Shown piece by piece: positions 9,504 to 18,260 of a stretch of 64,000 bases of DNA (the first letter of the stretch is position 1; each line of letters begins with the position of its first letter). Under the pieces are notes generated by a model that was not told the origin of the DNA, did no database searches, and was given only the letters and a program-made list of their open reading frames with translations. A program made the position numbers and the translations under genes. The stretch is from Akkermansia sp. RCC_12PD (GTDB taxonomy: Bacteria; Verrucomicrobiota; Verrucomicrobiia; Verrucomicrobiales; Akkermansiaceae). Location of the stretch: the NCBI RefSeq assembly GCF_036417355.1, contig NZ_CP143889.1, positions 62,001-126,000 of the forward strand. The letters run 5' to 3'.

Positions 9504-9578
9504 GAAAAAGAAAATCCCCATCCTCCGCCCGGAACAGTTTCCTTCGCCTGAAACAGTCCGCAAAACGGAAGATGGGGG
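9504..9578 (-). terminator. Terminator of the TonB receptor gene
   Basis: A long imperfect inverted repeat has outer arms CCCCATCCTCCG (9516-9527) and CGGAAGATGGGG near 9566-9577, plus an inner GGAACAGTTTCC / GAAACAGTCC pair. On the minus strand it is followed by ATTTTCTTTTT. It lies between the receptor stop and the solute-binding protein start. Confidence 0.7.
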
Positions 9579-9607
9579 TGCAATCAACAATTAACGCTGG
9601 AGAGAGT

Positions 9608-11614
9608 TTAGAATTCGACCGTCACACCGCCGAAGACGCCCAGTCCGCGGGCCTGGCGGGGACCAAAGTTGTAGTCGTTCGTGATGATGAAATTCTGATC
9701 GAACAGGTTTTCCACGCGCACATGTAGGGCTACGTTGTCCGTAACTTGGTACCTGGCGAACACGCGCGCCGTGAAGAAATTGTCCAGGCGGGCGTAGTTG
9801 TAGTCCGTGCGGCCCATTGCGGACGTCACGCCAAAGCCTACCGTCAGTTTCTCAAGCGGGGAAGTGTGGATTTCCGCATTGATGGTGTGGCGGGCGGTGT
9901 TGGCCATCTGGCGGGTTTCGTAACTGCCGATGGAATCGCGCTTGGGCATCGTGAACGTGTAATTGGCGTAATAGCCGCTGTTCCAGGCATCCTTGAACTG
10001 TCCCTTGAAGGCGACTTCCACACCGTAGGAGGTGGCATGGGAATAATTCGCGTACGTGGTGTAGGAATCCGGCCAGGTACCTACGGACCTAGTGCCGATT
10101 TCATCATTGATGCGGGTCCAGAACCCCGTCACGGAAGCGTAATGGTTGTCCGCCAGGCGCTGTTCCACGCCCAGGTCGCCGCCCAGGGACTTGGAAATGT
10201 CCAGATCGGGATTGCCTACGTAGCCGTAATTGGCGGCATACTGCTCAAAATACGTGGGAGCCCGGAAGCCGGAACCCACGGAACCGAAAATGCGGGTGGG
10301 GGAATCCTTGCCCGTCACCTTCCAGGAATTGGAATAGCGCCAGGTGAAATGGTTGTTCCACACGGAATCATGCTCCAGACGCAATGCCACGCTGGCGTCA
10401 AAATTGTCCGTGGGGGCCCACATCTGTTCCGCGAAAAACGCCAGCGTGCTTTGCCATTCGTCCTTGGACACGTAATTGTTTTCGCTCGTGTAGGCGGATC
10501 GGTCCCAAGCCATCCCGGCGATCGTCGTCCACTGCTTGTTCCAGGTGAGTGCATTGCGCCATTCCGTCTGGAAACGGCGGTTCCGCATCACGTTGGGCTG
10601 GAAGTCGTATTCCGGCGTGTGGGTGGAATAATTCATGTTGTAATGTCCCACCATGAAGCTGGTGGACCACAACTTGCTGAGTTCCGCATCCACGCGGCCG
10701 GTGATCAGGTTGCTGCGGTTTTTGTCTTCCGTATTGTACAGGTGGGAGTCCGGCACGGCGGGCCACTGATTGTAATCCACATACGGAGTGGGATATTCAA
10801 AATAGGAGTCCAGGCGTCGGTAGGTAAAGCTGAGCTTCACCTTGTCGTTGACGTCATAACCCAGGCGCAAAGCTTCCTGCCACTGGCGGAAATCGTTCAT
10901 GCCCGTCCTGTTGTCATAAATGGAATCATAAATCGTGGGATCGTTTTCCGTGGTTTCAAAACCCACGCCCACAAAGTAGGACAATTTCTTGATCTTGCCG
11001 GAAGACGTCACGTAGCTGTTGAACGTTCCAAAGGAACCGGCCTCCGCAAAAATTCTCGTCACCGGGTCGCCTTCCCCTTCCGGCGTATCCATGGCAACTA
11101 CGCCGCCAATGGCTCCGGAACCGAACACGGCGCCCTGGGCGCCCTTCACCACTTCCACATTGCCCACCGTAAAGAGATTGGTGATGCCCAGCAGCTTGTT
11201 GCCGGACATGTTGACATCGCTGATGCGCATGCCGTCAACCATCGTCAGGGTGTAGGTATCCTTGTTCATTCCGCGGATGACGGTGTTGCTCACGGAACCG
11301 CGCTGCCAGGTGCCGCCGCCGTCCAGCGTGAACACGCCGGGCGTCTGGGAAAGAGCTCCCGTCAGAGTTTCAATTCCTTCTTTCTGGAATTCTTCCGGAT
11401 TGATCACGGAAACGGAAACGCCGGAACGGTTGTACGGCACGCCCACGAAGTGGGACGCCATGGTCAGTTCAGGCATGACCTGCATGGTTTCCGTCCTGGC
11501 GACGGGCTTGGCGTCTTCCTTGTTGACGGATTCTGCAAGAGAGGACTGGCCCGCAAACGCGGCAAGGCCAACGGCAATAGCGCCCATCTGAAGGGCTTTC
11601 TTGGTATAAAGCAT
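9608..11614 (-). CDS. TonB-dependent outer-membrane receptor, probably for cobamides (BtuB-like)
   Basis: A 668-residue TonB-dependent receptor. It has a signal peptide (MLYTKKALQMGAIAVGLAAFAGQSSLA), then a plug domain from about 60 to 190. This contains SVSVINPEEFQKEGIETLTGALSQ, the VIRGMNKD block, TLTMVDGMR and VEVVKGAQGAVFGSGAIGGVV. A 22-strand-type barrel follows, ending in the aromatic signature GVTVEF. The sequence alone does not give the ligand. The cobalamin riboswitch directly upstream and the divergent cobamide-salvage operon argue for corrinoid uptake, energised by TonB. It was not possible to pick out a typical TonB box with confidence. Confidence 0.88.
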   Translation of the reverse strand: MLYTKKALQMGAIAVGLAAFAGQSSLAESVNKEDAKPVARTETMQVMPELTMASHFVGVPYNRSGVSVSVINPEEFQKEGIETLTGALSQTPGVFTLDGGGTWQRGSVSNTVIRGMNKDTYTLTMVDGMRISDVNMSGNKLLGITNLFTVGNVEVVKGAQGAVFGSGAIGGVVAMDTPEGEGDPVTRIFAEAGSFGTFNSYVTSSGKIKKLSYFVGVGFETTENDPTIYDSIYDNRTGMNDFRQWQEALRLGYDVNDKVKLSFTYRRLDSYFEYPTPYVDYNQWPAVPDSHLYNTEDKNRSNLITGRVDAELSKLWSTSFMVGHYNMNYSTHTPEYDFQPNVMRNRRFQTEWRNALTWNKQWTTIAGMAWDRSAYTSENNYVSKDEWQSTLAFFAEQMWAPTDNFDASVALRLEHDSVWNNHFTWRYSNSWKVTGKDSPTRIFGSVGSGFRAPTYFEQYAANYGYVGNPDLDISKSLGGDLGVEQRLADNHYASVTGFWTRINDEIGTRSVGTWPDSYTTYANYSHATSYGVEVAFKGQFKDAWNSGYYANYTFTMPKRDSIGSYETRQMANTARHTINAEIHTSPLEKLTVGFGVTSAMGRTDYNYARLDNFFTARVFARYQVTDNVALHVRVENLFDQNFIITNDYNFGPRQARGLGVFGGVTVEF

Positions 11615-11654
11615 GGTTGTAACGCCTTACGTCCGGTAACTCGCCGGACAGTTT

Positions 11655-11825
11655 GGACAACCCCCTGAGGCTGGTTTTCTGGCTTGCAGGATATTCTGCT
11701 TACAGTGGCGGTACCGCTCCGGATTTGCACCGGTATTCCCCATCTATTTCCTGCCCGGCTACGGGCGTCCCTGAGGTCTGTAGCCCTTCCCATAAGGGCT
11801 CATGGGATGGATGAAATACCAAAGC
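11655..11825 (-). promoter_or_regulatory. Cobalamin (B12) riboswitch in the leader of the TonB receptor
   Basis: Read on the minus strand the leader contains the conserved core ACCGGTGCAAATCCGG, then CGGTACCGCCACTGTAA (complement of about 11701-11736), including the diagnostic GCCACTG. It also has the distal AAGCCAGAAAACCAGCCT element (11668-11685). The 5' boundary near 11825 is estimated from paired segments. Between the aptamer and the ATG lies a GTCCGG/CCGGAC hairpin (11631-11649) that could act as expression platform. By family behaviour, binding of adenosylcobalamin or a related cobamide lowers expression of the downstream transporter. Confidence 0.88.
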
Positions 11826-11835
11826 CCCCACCATG

Positions 11836-12303
11836 ACAAGACAAAAAAAATTTTCTTTGAACATTTCGTCACTGGATGGATTTTCCCGGAATCTTGCCTC
11901 TTCTGGCCGGCCTGCCTCCTCCGTAAGACGTTTCTTCCAGGGAAGCCCGGAAGACAAAAAATTAATAATTGATTATAAATAACTTATTTTCCAAATCAAA
12001 TATAAAGAAAAGGAATTCCAGCGGCTAAAAAACTTTTACGTTCCACTGATGAAAAAACAGGAGCATCTTTTGGGCGGCCACATCTTCCATCATTTTTTCC
12101 GCCCCATCTCTGCCCGGAATGGAAATCTCCAGTCCCGCTGCTCAATCCCTTCCGGAACACGGAGGAGCATTTCTCTCTGTTCCGCGCATGGACAAACGGA
12201 CAATTTCCCATTCCCTTTTTACCCGGCAAACCCAGAAAGCCTCCGGAACCGCACCGCCATTTTTGTCTTGTCATTGCATTCCCCGCCGGAACATGATGTG
12301 CCC
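11836..12303. other. Divergent intergenic region between B12 receptor and cob operon
   Basis: About 470 bases, AT-rich at 11955-12010, presumably with promoters in both directions. No second B12 riboswitch core (GCCACTG) is visible in front of the cob operon, so that operon does not look riboswitch-controlled. Open frames extending the kinase gene upstream of 12304 have no family character. Confidence 0.45.
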
Positions 12304-12864
12304 ATGATCCGCCCTCCGTCCCCTTTTCAACATCCCGGGCGCATCTTTATCTTCAACGGGGCTTCCAGTTCCGGCAAAACCAGCCTGTGCAAGGCACTGC
12401 TGTCCCTGCTTCCTGCCGGCTCCGTCCTCCTTTCCGTGGATGATTTCCTGGATGCCAACGGAATGGGCGGCATGCATCTGATCCACGCCGTCCGCAAGAC
12501 AGGACCGGAACTCGTCCGGTCTTTTCATGAAACCGTATTCCGGGCCTCCCTGCACGCGCCCTTCGTTCTGGTGGACCATGTGATCGGAGAATCTCCGGAC
12601 TGGACGGAGGAACTCCGGAGCCAATGCGGGGGAGCGAAACTGCTCCTTGTGAAAGTCGCCTGCGACGTGGAAGAACTGGTCCGCCGGGAACATGCCCGCA
12701 CGGACCGGAAAGCGGATGTCTTCCACGTCCTGCGGCAGCACACGTCCATTCATGAAGGGCTCTTTTACGACCTGGAGATAGACACCACCCGTCTTTCCCC
12801 GCAGCAGGCGGCGGCCCTGCTGGTTCCACACGCAGGCCATACAGCTTTAACAACAACGGCATGA
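12304..12864 (+). CDS. P-loop kinase of the chloramphenicol-phosphotransferase-like family, first gene of the cob operon
   Basis: A 186-residue cytoplasmic protein with a Walker A motif GASSSGKTS (about 20-28), the LLSVDDFLD segment typical of CPT-like small-molecule kinases (about 47-55) and a late RREHARTDR lid-type segment. Its stop overlaps the start of cobDQ as ATGA (12861-12864), so the two are translationally coupled. The family phosphorylates small hydroxyl compounds. The coupling to a CobD domain, whose substrate is L-threonine O-3-phosphate, suggests an L-threonine kinase, filling the role of PduX or BluE in other bacteria. That role is inference. The start at 12304 was chosen because the conserved fold begins shortly after it. 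Confidence 0.72.
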   Translation: MIRPPSPFQHPGRIFIFNGASSSGKTSLCKALLSLLPAGSVLLSVDDFLDANGMGGMHLIHAVRKTGPELVRSFHETVFRASLHAPFVLVDHVIGESPDWTEELRSQCGGAKLLLVKVACDVEELVRREHARTDRKADVFHVLRQHTSIHEGLFYDLEIDTTRLSPQQAAALLVPHAGHTALTTTA

Positions 12865-15458
12865 ACGACTTTTCACACGGAGGAAACCTGAAATCCCTGG
12901 CGGCGGATGCCCGGCGCCCCGAACGCGACATTCTGGACTTCAGCGTCAACCTGAGACCGGAAGGCCCCCCGGAATTCATCACGTCCGCCCTGTGGCGCGC
13001 CATGAACGGCGTCACGCCCTACCCTTCTCCGGACATGCAGGAACTGAGAGAAAAAGCCGCCTTGCACTACGGTCTGCTTCCGGAATGCTTCGTCTTCGGA
13101 AACGGGGCCAACGAGCTGATTCATGCCCTTCCCCGCGCCCTGAACCTGAAACGTGCCGTCATTCCGGAACCTGCCTTTTCCGAATACAGGCTGGCCTGCC
13201 TGTGCCACGGAGTGGAAATTGACTCCGTTCCTTCCGGAGAGAAAACGTCTTTTACTCCCTCTCTGGCCGCTCTGGCGGAACGCGCCGGAACAAATCATGA
13301 AGGGGAAGAACAGGAAACTGCCGTCTTCCTGGCCAATCCCTGCAATCCGTCCGGCGGCCTGCTGGATAAAAAGGAGCTGTTTCAGACAATAAAAGAAAAC
13401 CCCGGAACCGTCTGGATTCTGGACGAATCATTCATTGACTATACAGGAGGGAAAGAATCCCTCCTTCCTGACGCGGCAACCCTTCCCAACCTCGTTATTC
13501 TGCGCTCCCTGACCAAATTCTACGGCATGGCGGGCGTCCGCTGCGGTTTTGCCGTAAGCTGCGCCCTTCTGGCGGAACGGCTGCGGAAAAATCTTCCCGC
13601 GTGGAATGTGAATGTCTTCGCAGCGGCGGCGGTGCGGGCCATCCTGAAACAGCCCTCTTCCTGGGCGGAACAGGAACGCACTCTGAACCGGGCGCGCCGG
13701 GAAGACCTGTTCCGCAGATTGTCCGCGCTGCCGGGAGCTGCCGTTCTGCCTTCCTGCGCCAACTTCCTTCTCTTCCGCCTTTCCGGCGCTCCTTCCGGCC
13801 TGGCTCCCCTGCTGCTGAAAAAACACGGCATTGCCGTCAGGGACTGCTCCAATTATCCGGGCCTGGAAACGGGCGGCTGGTTCCGCGCCGGAGTCCGGAC
13901 TCCGGAAGAACACGAACTTCTGGAACGGGCGCTTCGCGTGGAACTGGACAAACATGCTCCCGCCATCCTGCGCAGGCCCCCCAAGCCGGCGCTGATGATT
14001 CAGGGCACCTGTTCCGATGCGGGCAAAAGCGTGCTGACGGCGGCCCTCTGCCGCATCTTCCATCAGGACGGCTTCAGCGTGGCCCCCTTCAAGGCGCAGA
14101 ACATGGCCCTCAACTCCGGCGTGACCGCGCTGGGAGAGGAAATGGGCCGCGCCCAGATGGTCCAGGCCCAGGCCTGCCGGATAGACCCGGACGCCCGGAT
14201 GAACCCCATCCTGCTCAAACCCCACTCCAACACGGGTTCCCAGGTCATCGTGATGGGAAAGGCGGTAGGGCACATGGAAGCCGGGGAATACTTCACGGCC
14301 AAGCGCCGGTTCTGGCCGGACGTCCGCGCCGCCTACGACTCCCTCTCGGACGAATACGACCTGGTCTGCCTGGAAGGGGCCGGAAGTCCGGGGGAAATCA
14401 ACCTGAAATCCGCGGACGTGGTCAACATGAACATGGCCCGCTACGCCCGCGCTAAAGTCCTGCTCATCGGGGACATTGACCGGGGCGGCGTGTACGCCTC
14501 CTTCCTGGGCACGTGGATGACCTTCTCCCCGTGGGAAAGGGAATTGCTGGCGGGATTCGTGGTCAACAAATTCCGGGGGGATTCCTCCCTGCTTGCCCCG
14601 GCGCACCGTTACACGCAGGAACACACGGGAAAGCCCGTGCTGGGAGTCATTCCCATGATACGGAACATCAACATTCCGGAAGAGGACCGGGCAGTCCTCC
14701 CCTTTGAATACGATGAAAGCTCCAAACACCCGGACTCGCTGGACGTAGCCGTCGTGATGCCCGCGCACGTCTCCAACTTCACGGACTTCGCCCCGCTGGC
14801 GGCGGAACCGGACGTGCGGCTGCGGCAGGTAAGGACCGGGGACGAGTGGGGCCAGCCGGACCTGGTCATCCTGCCCGGAACCAAAAGCGTGGCGGCGGAC
14901 CTGGAAGGAATGCGCCGGGCCGGACTGGACAGCCTGGTACGGGAGCACGCCGGAAAGGGAAAATGGATCCTGGGCATCTGCGGCGGCCTGCAAATGCTGG
15001 GAAGGGAAATTCTGGACCCGCATCATCAGGAATCGGCGGAGGAACGCACTCCCGGCCTGGGACTGCTGGAACTGACCACTACTTTCTCCCCCGTCAAGAC
15101 CCTGCTCAATGTACGCCGCGCCCGGACGCCTCTGGCCCCGGACGCCTCCGGCTATGAAATCCACCACGGCATCACCAGCCATGAAACCCCTTGCGAATCC
15201 CTCATGTTCCGGGAAGACGGTTCTCCATGCGGTTACGGAAAGGGCCGCGTCTGGGCCACGTACCTGCACGGCTTTCTGGACGGCGACGAATTCCGGCGGG
15301 CATTCATCAACAGGGTTCGGGTGGATTCCGGCCTGCCGCCCAAGCCTTCCCTGCACGTATCCCATGATGTTGACGGCGCTCTTGACCGTCTGGCGGACAT
15401 CGTCCGGAAACATCTGGAAATGAACGCCATCTACCGCCTCCTGCAACTGAAACGCTAA
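12861..15458 (+). CDS. cobDQ: Fused threonine-phosphate decarboxylase / cobyric acid synthase (CobD-CobQ)
   Basis: An 865-residue two-domain enzyme. Residues 1 to about 365 are a class I/II PLP aminotransferase fold of the CobD type: NPCNPSGG near 159, DESFIDYTGG near 188 and the PLP lysine in LRSLTKFYGMAG (Lys219). This part makes (R)-1-amino-2-propanol phosphate for the nucleotide-loop linker. From about 377 a CobQ/CbiP domain begins with the ATP-binding GTCSDAGKSVLTAALC. It continues through DIDRGGVYAS and ends in a class I glutamine amidotransferase domain with the nucleophile in GICGGLQMLG (about 707). This domain amidates cobyrinate side chains. In most bacteria the two activities are separate genes. 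The gene overlaps the upstream kinase (ATGA) and is followed three bases later by cbiB. Confidence 0.95.
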   Translation: MNDFSHGGNLKSLAADARRPERDILDFSVNLRPEGPPEFITSALWRAMNGVTPYPSPDMQELREKAALHYGLLPECFVFGNGANELIHALPRALNLKRAVIPEPAFSEYRLACLCHGVEIDSVPSGEKTSFTPSLAALAERAGTNHEGEEQETAVFLANPCNPSGGLLDKKELFQTIKENPGTVWILDESFIDYTGGKESLLPDAATLPNLVILRSLTKFYGMAGVRCGFAVSCALLAERLRKNLPAWNVNVFAAAAVRAILKQPSSWAEQERTLNRARREDLFRRLSALPGAAVLPSCANFLLFRLSGAPSGLAPLLLKKHGIAVRDCSNYPGLETGGWFRAGVRTPEEHELLERALRVELDKHAPAILRRPPKPALMIQGTCSDAGKSVLTAALCRIFHQDGFSVAPFKAQNMALNSGVTALGEEMGRAQMVQAQACRIDPDARMNPILLKPHSNTGSQVIVMGKAVGHMEAGEYFTAKRRFWPDVRAAYDSLSDEYDLVCLEGAGSPGEINLKSADVVNMNMARYARAKVLLIGDIDRGGVYASFLGTWMTFSPWERELLAGFVVNKFRGDSSLLAPAHRYTQEHTGKPVLGVIPMIRNINIPEEDRAVLPFEYDESSKHPDSLDVAVVMPAHVSNFTDFAPLAAEPDVRLRQVRTGDEWGQPDLVILPGTKSVAADLEGMRRAGLDSLVREHAGKGKWILGICGGLQMLGREILDPHHQESAEERTPGLGLLELTTTFSPVKTLLNVRRARTPLAPDASGYEIHHGITSHETPCESLMFREDGSPCGYGKGRVWATYLHGFLDGDEFRRAFINRVRVDSGLPPKPSLHVSHDVDGALDRLADIVRKHLEMNAIYRLLQLKR

Positions 15459-15461
15459 CCC

Positions 15462-16463
15462 ATGATTCCGTGCCTCCTGCTGCTGCCCGCGGCCCTGCTG
15501 CTGGACATCCTCTTCGGGGATCCGCCCAACCGTCGGCATCCCGTCTGCCTCATCGGCTGGTGCGCGCGCCGTCTCGAACCTGAGGCGCGGCGTTTGTGGG
15601 GAGGAAGTTTCAAGGCCGGCATGCTGGCGGCCCTGGGTGTCTGCGCTGCTGCGGAATGCGGGCTATTCCTGCTCTTTCTTCCCTTCTTCACGCTTTCCTC
15701 CCTGACGGCATCTCCCTGGCTGCCGTGGATTCCCGCCGTTCTGGCCGTTTACATCTGCATGGCCCCGCGCGGACTGGCGGAACATGCGGCGCGGGTGGCC
15801 TCCGCCCTGCGCAGAGAAAACGGAGAAGAAGCGCGGCAAGCCGTCTCCATGATCGTTGGGCGCGACACGGAACGGCTGGACTCCCGCGGCGTGGCGCGGG
15901 CCGCCATCGAAAGCGTGGCGGAAAATTTGATGGACGGCGTCTTTTCCACCTTGTTCTGGGCCGCCGCAGGGTGTTTGATAGGGGGCGCTCTCGGCGCGGC
16001 CGCCGCCGCGCTCGTCCACCGCGTCTTCAACATCCTGGATGCCATGTGGGGAAAGAAAAACGAACAATACAGACACTTCGGCACCTTCGCCGCCCGCACG
16101 GACGACGCCCTCAACTTCATTCCCGCCCGTCTCATCCTGTCCTGCATTTCCCTGGCGGCCCTGTTCCTTCCGGGCGCCTCCTCCTGCCACGCGCTCACCG
16201 TGGGCTGGACCTTCCGCCGCGCCCACGCCAGCCCCAACTCCGCCTGGAGCGAGGCGGCCTTCGCCGGGGCGCTCGGACTCCGCATCGGCGGCCCCGTCTC
16301 CTACAAGGGCATGCCCGCGGACTATCCCTGGATAGGCTCCGGACGGAAAGAAGCCACGGCCGGCGACCTGGACCGCGCCATACGGCTCATGTGGCTCACT
16401 ACGGCCATGGGCACGCTCCTCTTCTCCCTCATCCTTGCCCTTCCCCACTTGCAACCATCATGA
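15462..16463 (+). CDS. cbiB: Adenosylcobinamide-phosphate synthase CbiB
   Basis: A 333-residue integral membrane protein that attaches aminopropanol phosphate to adenosylcobyric acid, joining the two products of the CobDQ fusion. The N-terminal LLLDILFGDPPNRRHPVCLIGW is the family signature. RAAIESVAENLMDGVFSTLFW (about 145-165) and the later RRAHASPNSAWSEAAFAGALGL with GGPVSYKG are further CbiB blocks. Several hydrophobic segments are visible. Its stop overlaps the cobT start as ATGA (16460-16463). Confidence 0.95.
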   Translation: MIPCLLLLPAALLLDILFGDPPNRRHPVCLIGWCARRLEPEARRLWGGSFKAGMLAALGVCAAAECGLFLLFLPFFTLSSLTASPWLPWIPAVLAVYICMAPRGLAEHAARVASALRRENGEEARQAVSMIVGRDTERLDSRGVARAAIESVAENLMDGVFSTLFWAAAGCLIGGALGAAAAALVHRVFNILDAMWGKKNEQYRHFGTFAARTDDALNFIPARLILSCISLAALFLPGASSCHALTVGWTFRRAHASPNSAWSEAAFAGALGLRIGGPVSYKGMPADYPWIGSGRKEATAGDLDRAIRLMWLTTAMGTLLFSLILALPHLQPS

Positions 16464-17500
16464 ACAAACTGCACATACCCCCGCTGGACGAACAGGCCGC
16501 CAAGGCCGCCCTGGAACATCAGAAAATCCTGGCCAAGCCGCCGCTTGCGCTGGGAAAGCTGGAACCGGTAGCCATCCAAATAGCCGCCATGACCGGCAAC
16601 CCAGCTCCGCGCCTGAAAAACAAGGCGGTGGTTCTCTTCGCCTCCGACCATCACATTGCCGACCACGGCCTCAGCCTGACCTCCACGGACGTAACGTACA
16701 TCCAGACGCGCAACTTCCTTCAGGGAGGGGGAACCATCAATGCCTTTACGCGCAATGCCGGAGCACGCCTGACCGTGGTGGACGTGGGCGTGAACTACGA
16801 CTTCGGCGACCTGCCGGGCCTCGTCAAAAGAAAAGTCATGCACGGCGCCAATGATTTCAGCAAAGGTCCGGCCATGACCCGGGAGCAGGCGCTGGAATGC
16901 CTGCAAGTGGGCATTGACATCGCGCGGGAGGAAAAAGCCAGGGGGCTGGACATCGTGGCCGCCGGGGAAATGGGCATCGGCAACACAACGCCGTCCTCCG
17001 CCATTGTGGCCGTTCTCACGGGAACCCCGGTGGAAACGGTGACCGGGCGCGGCTCCGGCGTCAAAGGAGAAGTCATCCGCAAAAAAATAGAACTCATTGA
17101 ACGGGGAATCGCCCTGAACAAGCCGGACCCCGCCGATGCCATCGATGTGCTCGCCAAGGTGGGCGGCCCGGAAATAGGGGCCATGGCGGGGCTGATGCTG
17201 GGGGCGGCATCCCTGCGCGTTCCCATCGTCATCGACGGTTTCATCGCCGGGGCTGCGGCGGCCATTGCCCAGGGAATCCGCCCGGAGGCGGCCCGGTACT
17301 TCCTCGGCTCCCACAACTCCGCGGAACCTGGGCACAAACTCATCATGGACCACATCGGGGTCACCATGTACATGGACCTGGGCCTCTGCCTGGGAGAAGG
17401 CACGGGCGCGGCCCTCTTCTTCCCCGTGCTGGACGCCGCCACGCGGGTTCTTTCAGAAATGAAGACCCTGCCGGAACTGGACATCACCGTACCCCGCTAA
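16460..17500 (+). CDS. cobT: Nicotinate-nucleotide--dimethylbenzimidazole phosphoribosyltransferase CobT
   Basis: A 346-residue cytoplasmic enzyme that activates the lower-ligand base to its alpha-ribotide for attachment to the corrinoid. Seen: VVLFASDHHIADHGLS near 56, the GGGTINAFTRNAGARL block near 92, GEMGIGNTTPSSA near 173, TGRGSG near 195 and the catalytic glutamate in CLGEGTGAALFFPVLDAA near the C-terminus (about 313). The length is normal. The start at 16460 overlaps the cbiB stop, consistent with the operon's tight coupling. The broad base specificity of CobT enzymes makes it the step that fixes which lower ligand is installed. Confidence 0.95.
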   Translation: MNKLHIPPLDEQAAKAALEHQKILAKPPLALGKLEPVAIQIAAMTGNPAPRLKNKAVVLFASDHHIADHGLSLTSTDVTYIQTRNFLQGGGTINAFTRNAGARLTVVDVGVNYDFGDLPGLVKRKVMHGANDFSKGPAMTREQALECLQVGIDIAREEKARGLDIVAAGEMGIGNTTPSSAIVAVLTGTPVETVTGRGSGVKGEVIRKKIELIERGIALNKPDPADAIDVLAKVGGPEIGAMAGLMLGAASLRVPIVIDGFIAGAAAAIAQGIRPEAARYFLGSHNSAEPGHKLIMDHIGVTMYMDLGLCLGEGTGAALFFPVLDAATRVLSEMKTLPELDITVPR

Positions 17501-17516
17501 TACTGTACCTCTCCAG

Positions 17517-18260
17517 ATGACCGTCATCACCGCCATCCGCTCCGCCTTCGGCTTCCTGACCCGCCTGCCCGTGGGGCCGTGGCCCCTGCAAAACAACCTG
17601 AACGGAATTTCCGCGTGGCTTCCGCTGGTCGGCATTGTGGTGGGCGGACTGGTCGGAGGACTCACCTTCCTTTCTTCCCTTCTCTTTTCCCCCCTCCTCT
17701 GCGGGGTCATCGGCTGCGCCTGCTGGGTGGCCGTCACGGGCGGTCTGCATCTGGACGGCGTGGCGGACTGCGGGGACGGCCTCCCGGTGGAAGTCACGCG
17801 GGAACGCAGGCTGGAAATCATGAAAGACTCCCGGCTGGGCACCTTCGGCGGAACGGCCCTCTTCTTCAATCTGGCCTTCAAGGCGGCCGCCCTGGCCGTG
17901 CTGGCGGCCTCCGGTTCATGGCTTCTCCTGCTCACGGCCTGCATTCTGGCCGGACTCCTGGCCCGCAGCCAGATCTTCATCGCCATGCGTTTTCCCGGCG
18001 CGCGGCCCGGCGGCATGGGGGAAGCCTTCAGGCAGGGCACGCGTCCCGTCCACGCCCTGATTGCCGCCGCCGTCACCCTGGCCGCCTGCGTCCTGGCAGG
18101 CTGGTCCGGCCTGTATGCCCTGGGAGCCGCCCTGGCCGGTTCCCTGGCCCTGCTCCTGTATGCCCGGCACAGGCTGGGCGGCGTCACCGGGGACGTATTC
18201 GGCTGCACCGTGGAATGCACGGAATGGATTGTACTGCTTACCTTCTGCACCGCCCTATGA
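17517..18260 (+). CDS. cobS: Adenosylcobinamide-GDP ribazoletransferase (cobalamin synthase) CobS
   Basis: A 247-residue membrane enzyme that joins the activated corrinoid (adenosylcobinamide-GDP) to alpha-ribazole or its phosphate. It starts with FGFLTRLPVG, the CobS signature, and contains GGLHLDGVADCGDGL with acidic residues for metal binding (about 76-90), then RLEIMKDSRLGTFGG (about 100-114). Five to six hydrophobic segments are visible. The GDVFGCTVECTEWIVLL block closes the protein. It begins 16 bases after cobT and its stop overlaps the cbiR start (ATGA, 18257-18260). No CobC phosphatase gene is seen in the operon. Confidence 0.94.
   Translation: MTVITAIRSAFGFLTRLPVGPWPLQNNLNGISAWLPLVGIVVGGLVGGLTFLSSLLFSPLLCGVIGCACWVAVTGGLHLDGVADCGDGLPVEVTRERRLEIMKDSRLGTFGGTALFFNLAFKAAALAVLAASGSWLLLLTACILAGLLARSQIFIAMRFPGARPGGMGEAFRQGTRPVHALIAAAVTLAACVLAGWSGLYALGAALAGSLALLLYARHRLGGVTGDVFGCTVECTEWIVLLTFCTAL

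Noticed and set aside
12304-12864. Chloramphenicol resistance gene
   Set aside because: The protein has the CPT-like kinase fold, but it heads a cobamide operon and is coupled to cobDQ. Resistance would be a poor reading of the context.
13428-15539. Long minus-strand frame opposite cobDQ
   Set aside because: Antisense shadow; cobDQ has complete CobD and CobQ motifs and sits in an overlapping operon.
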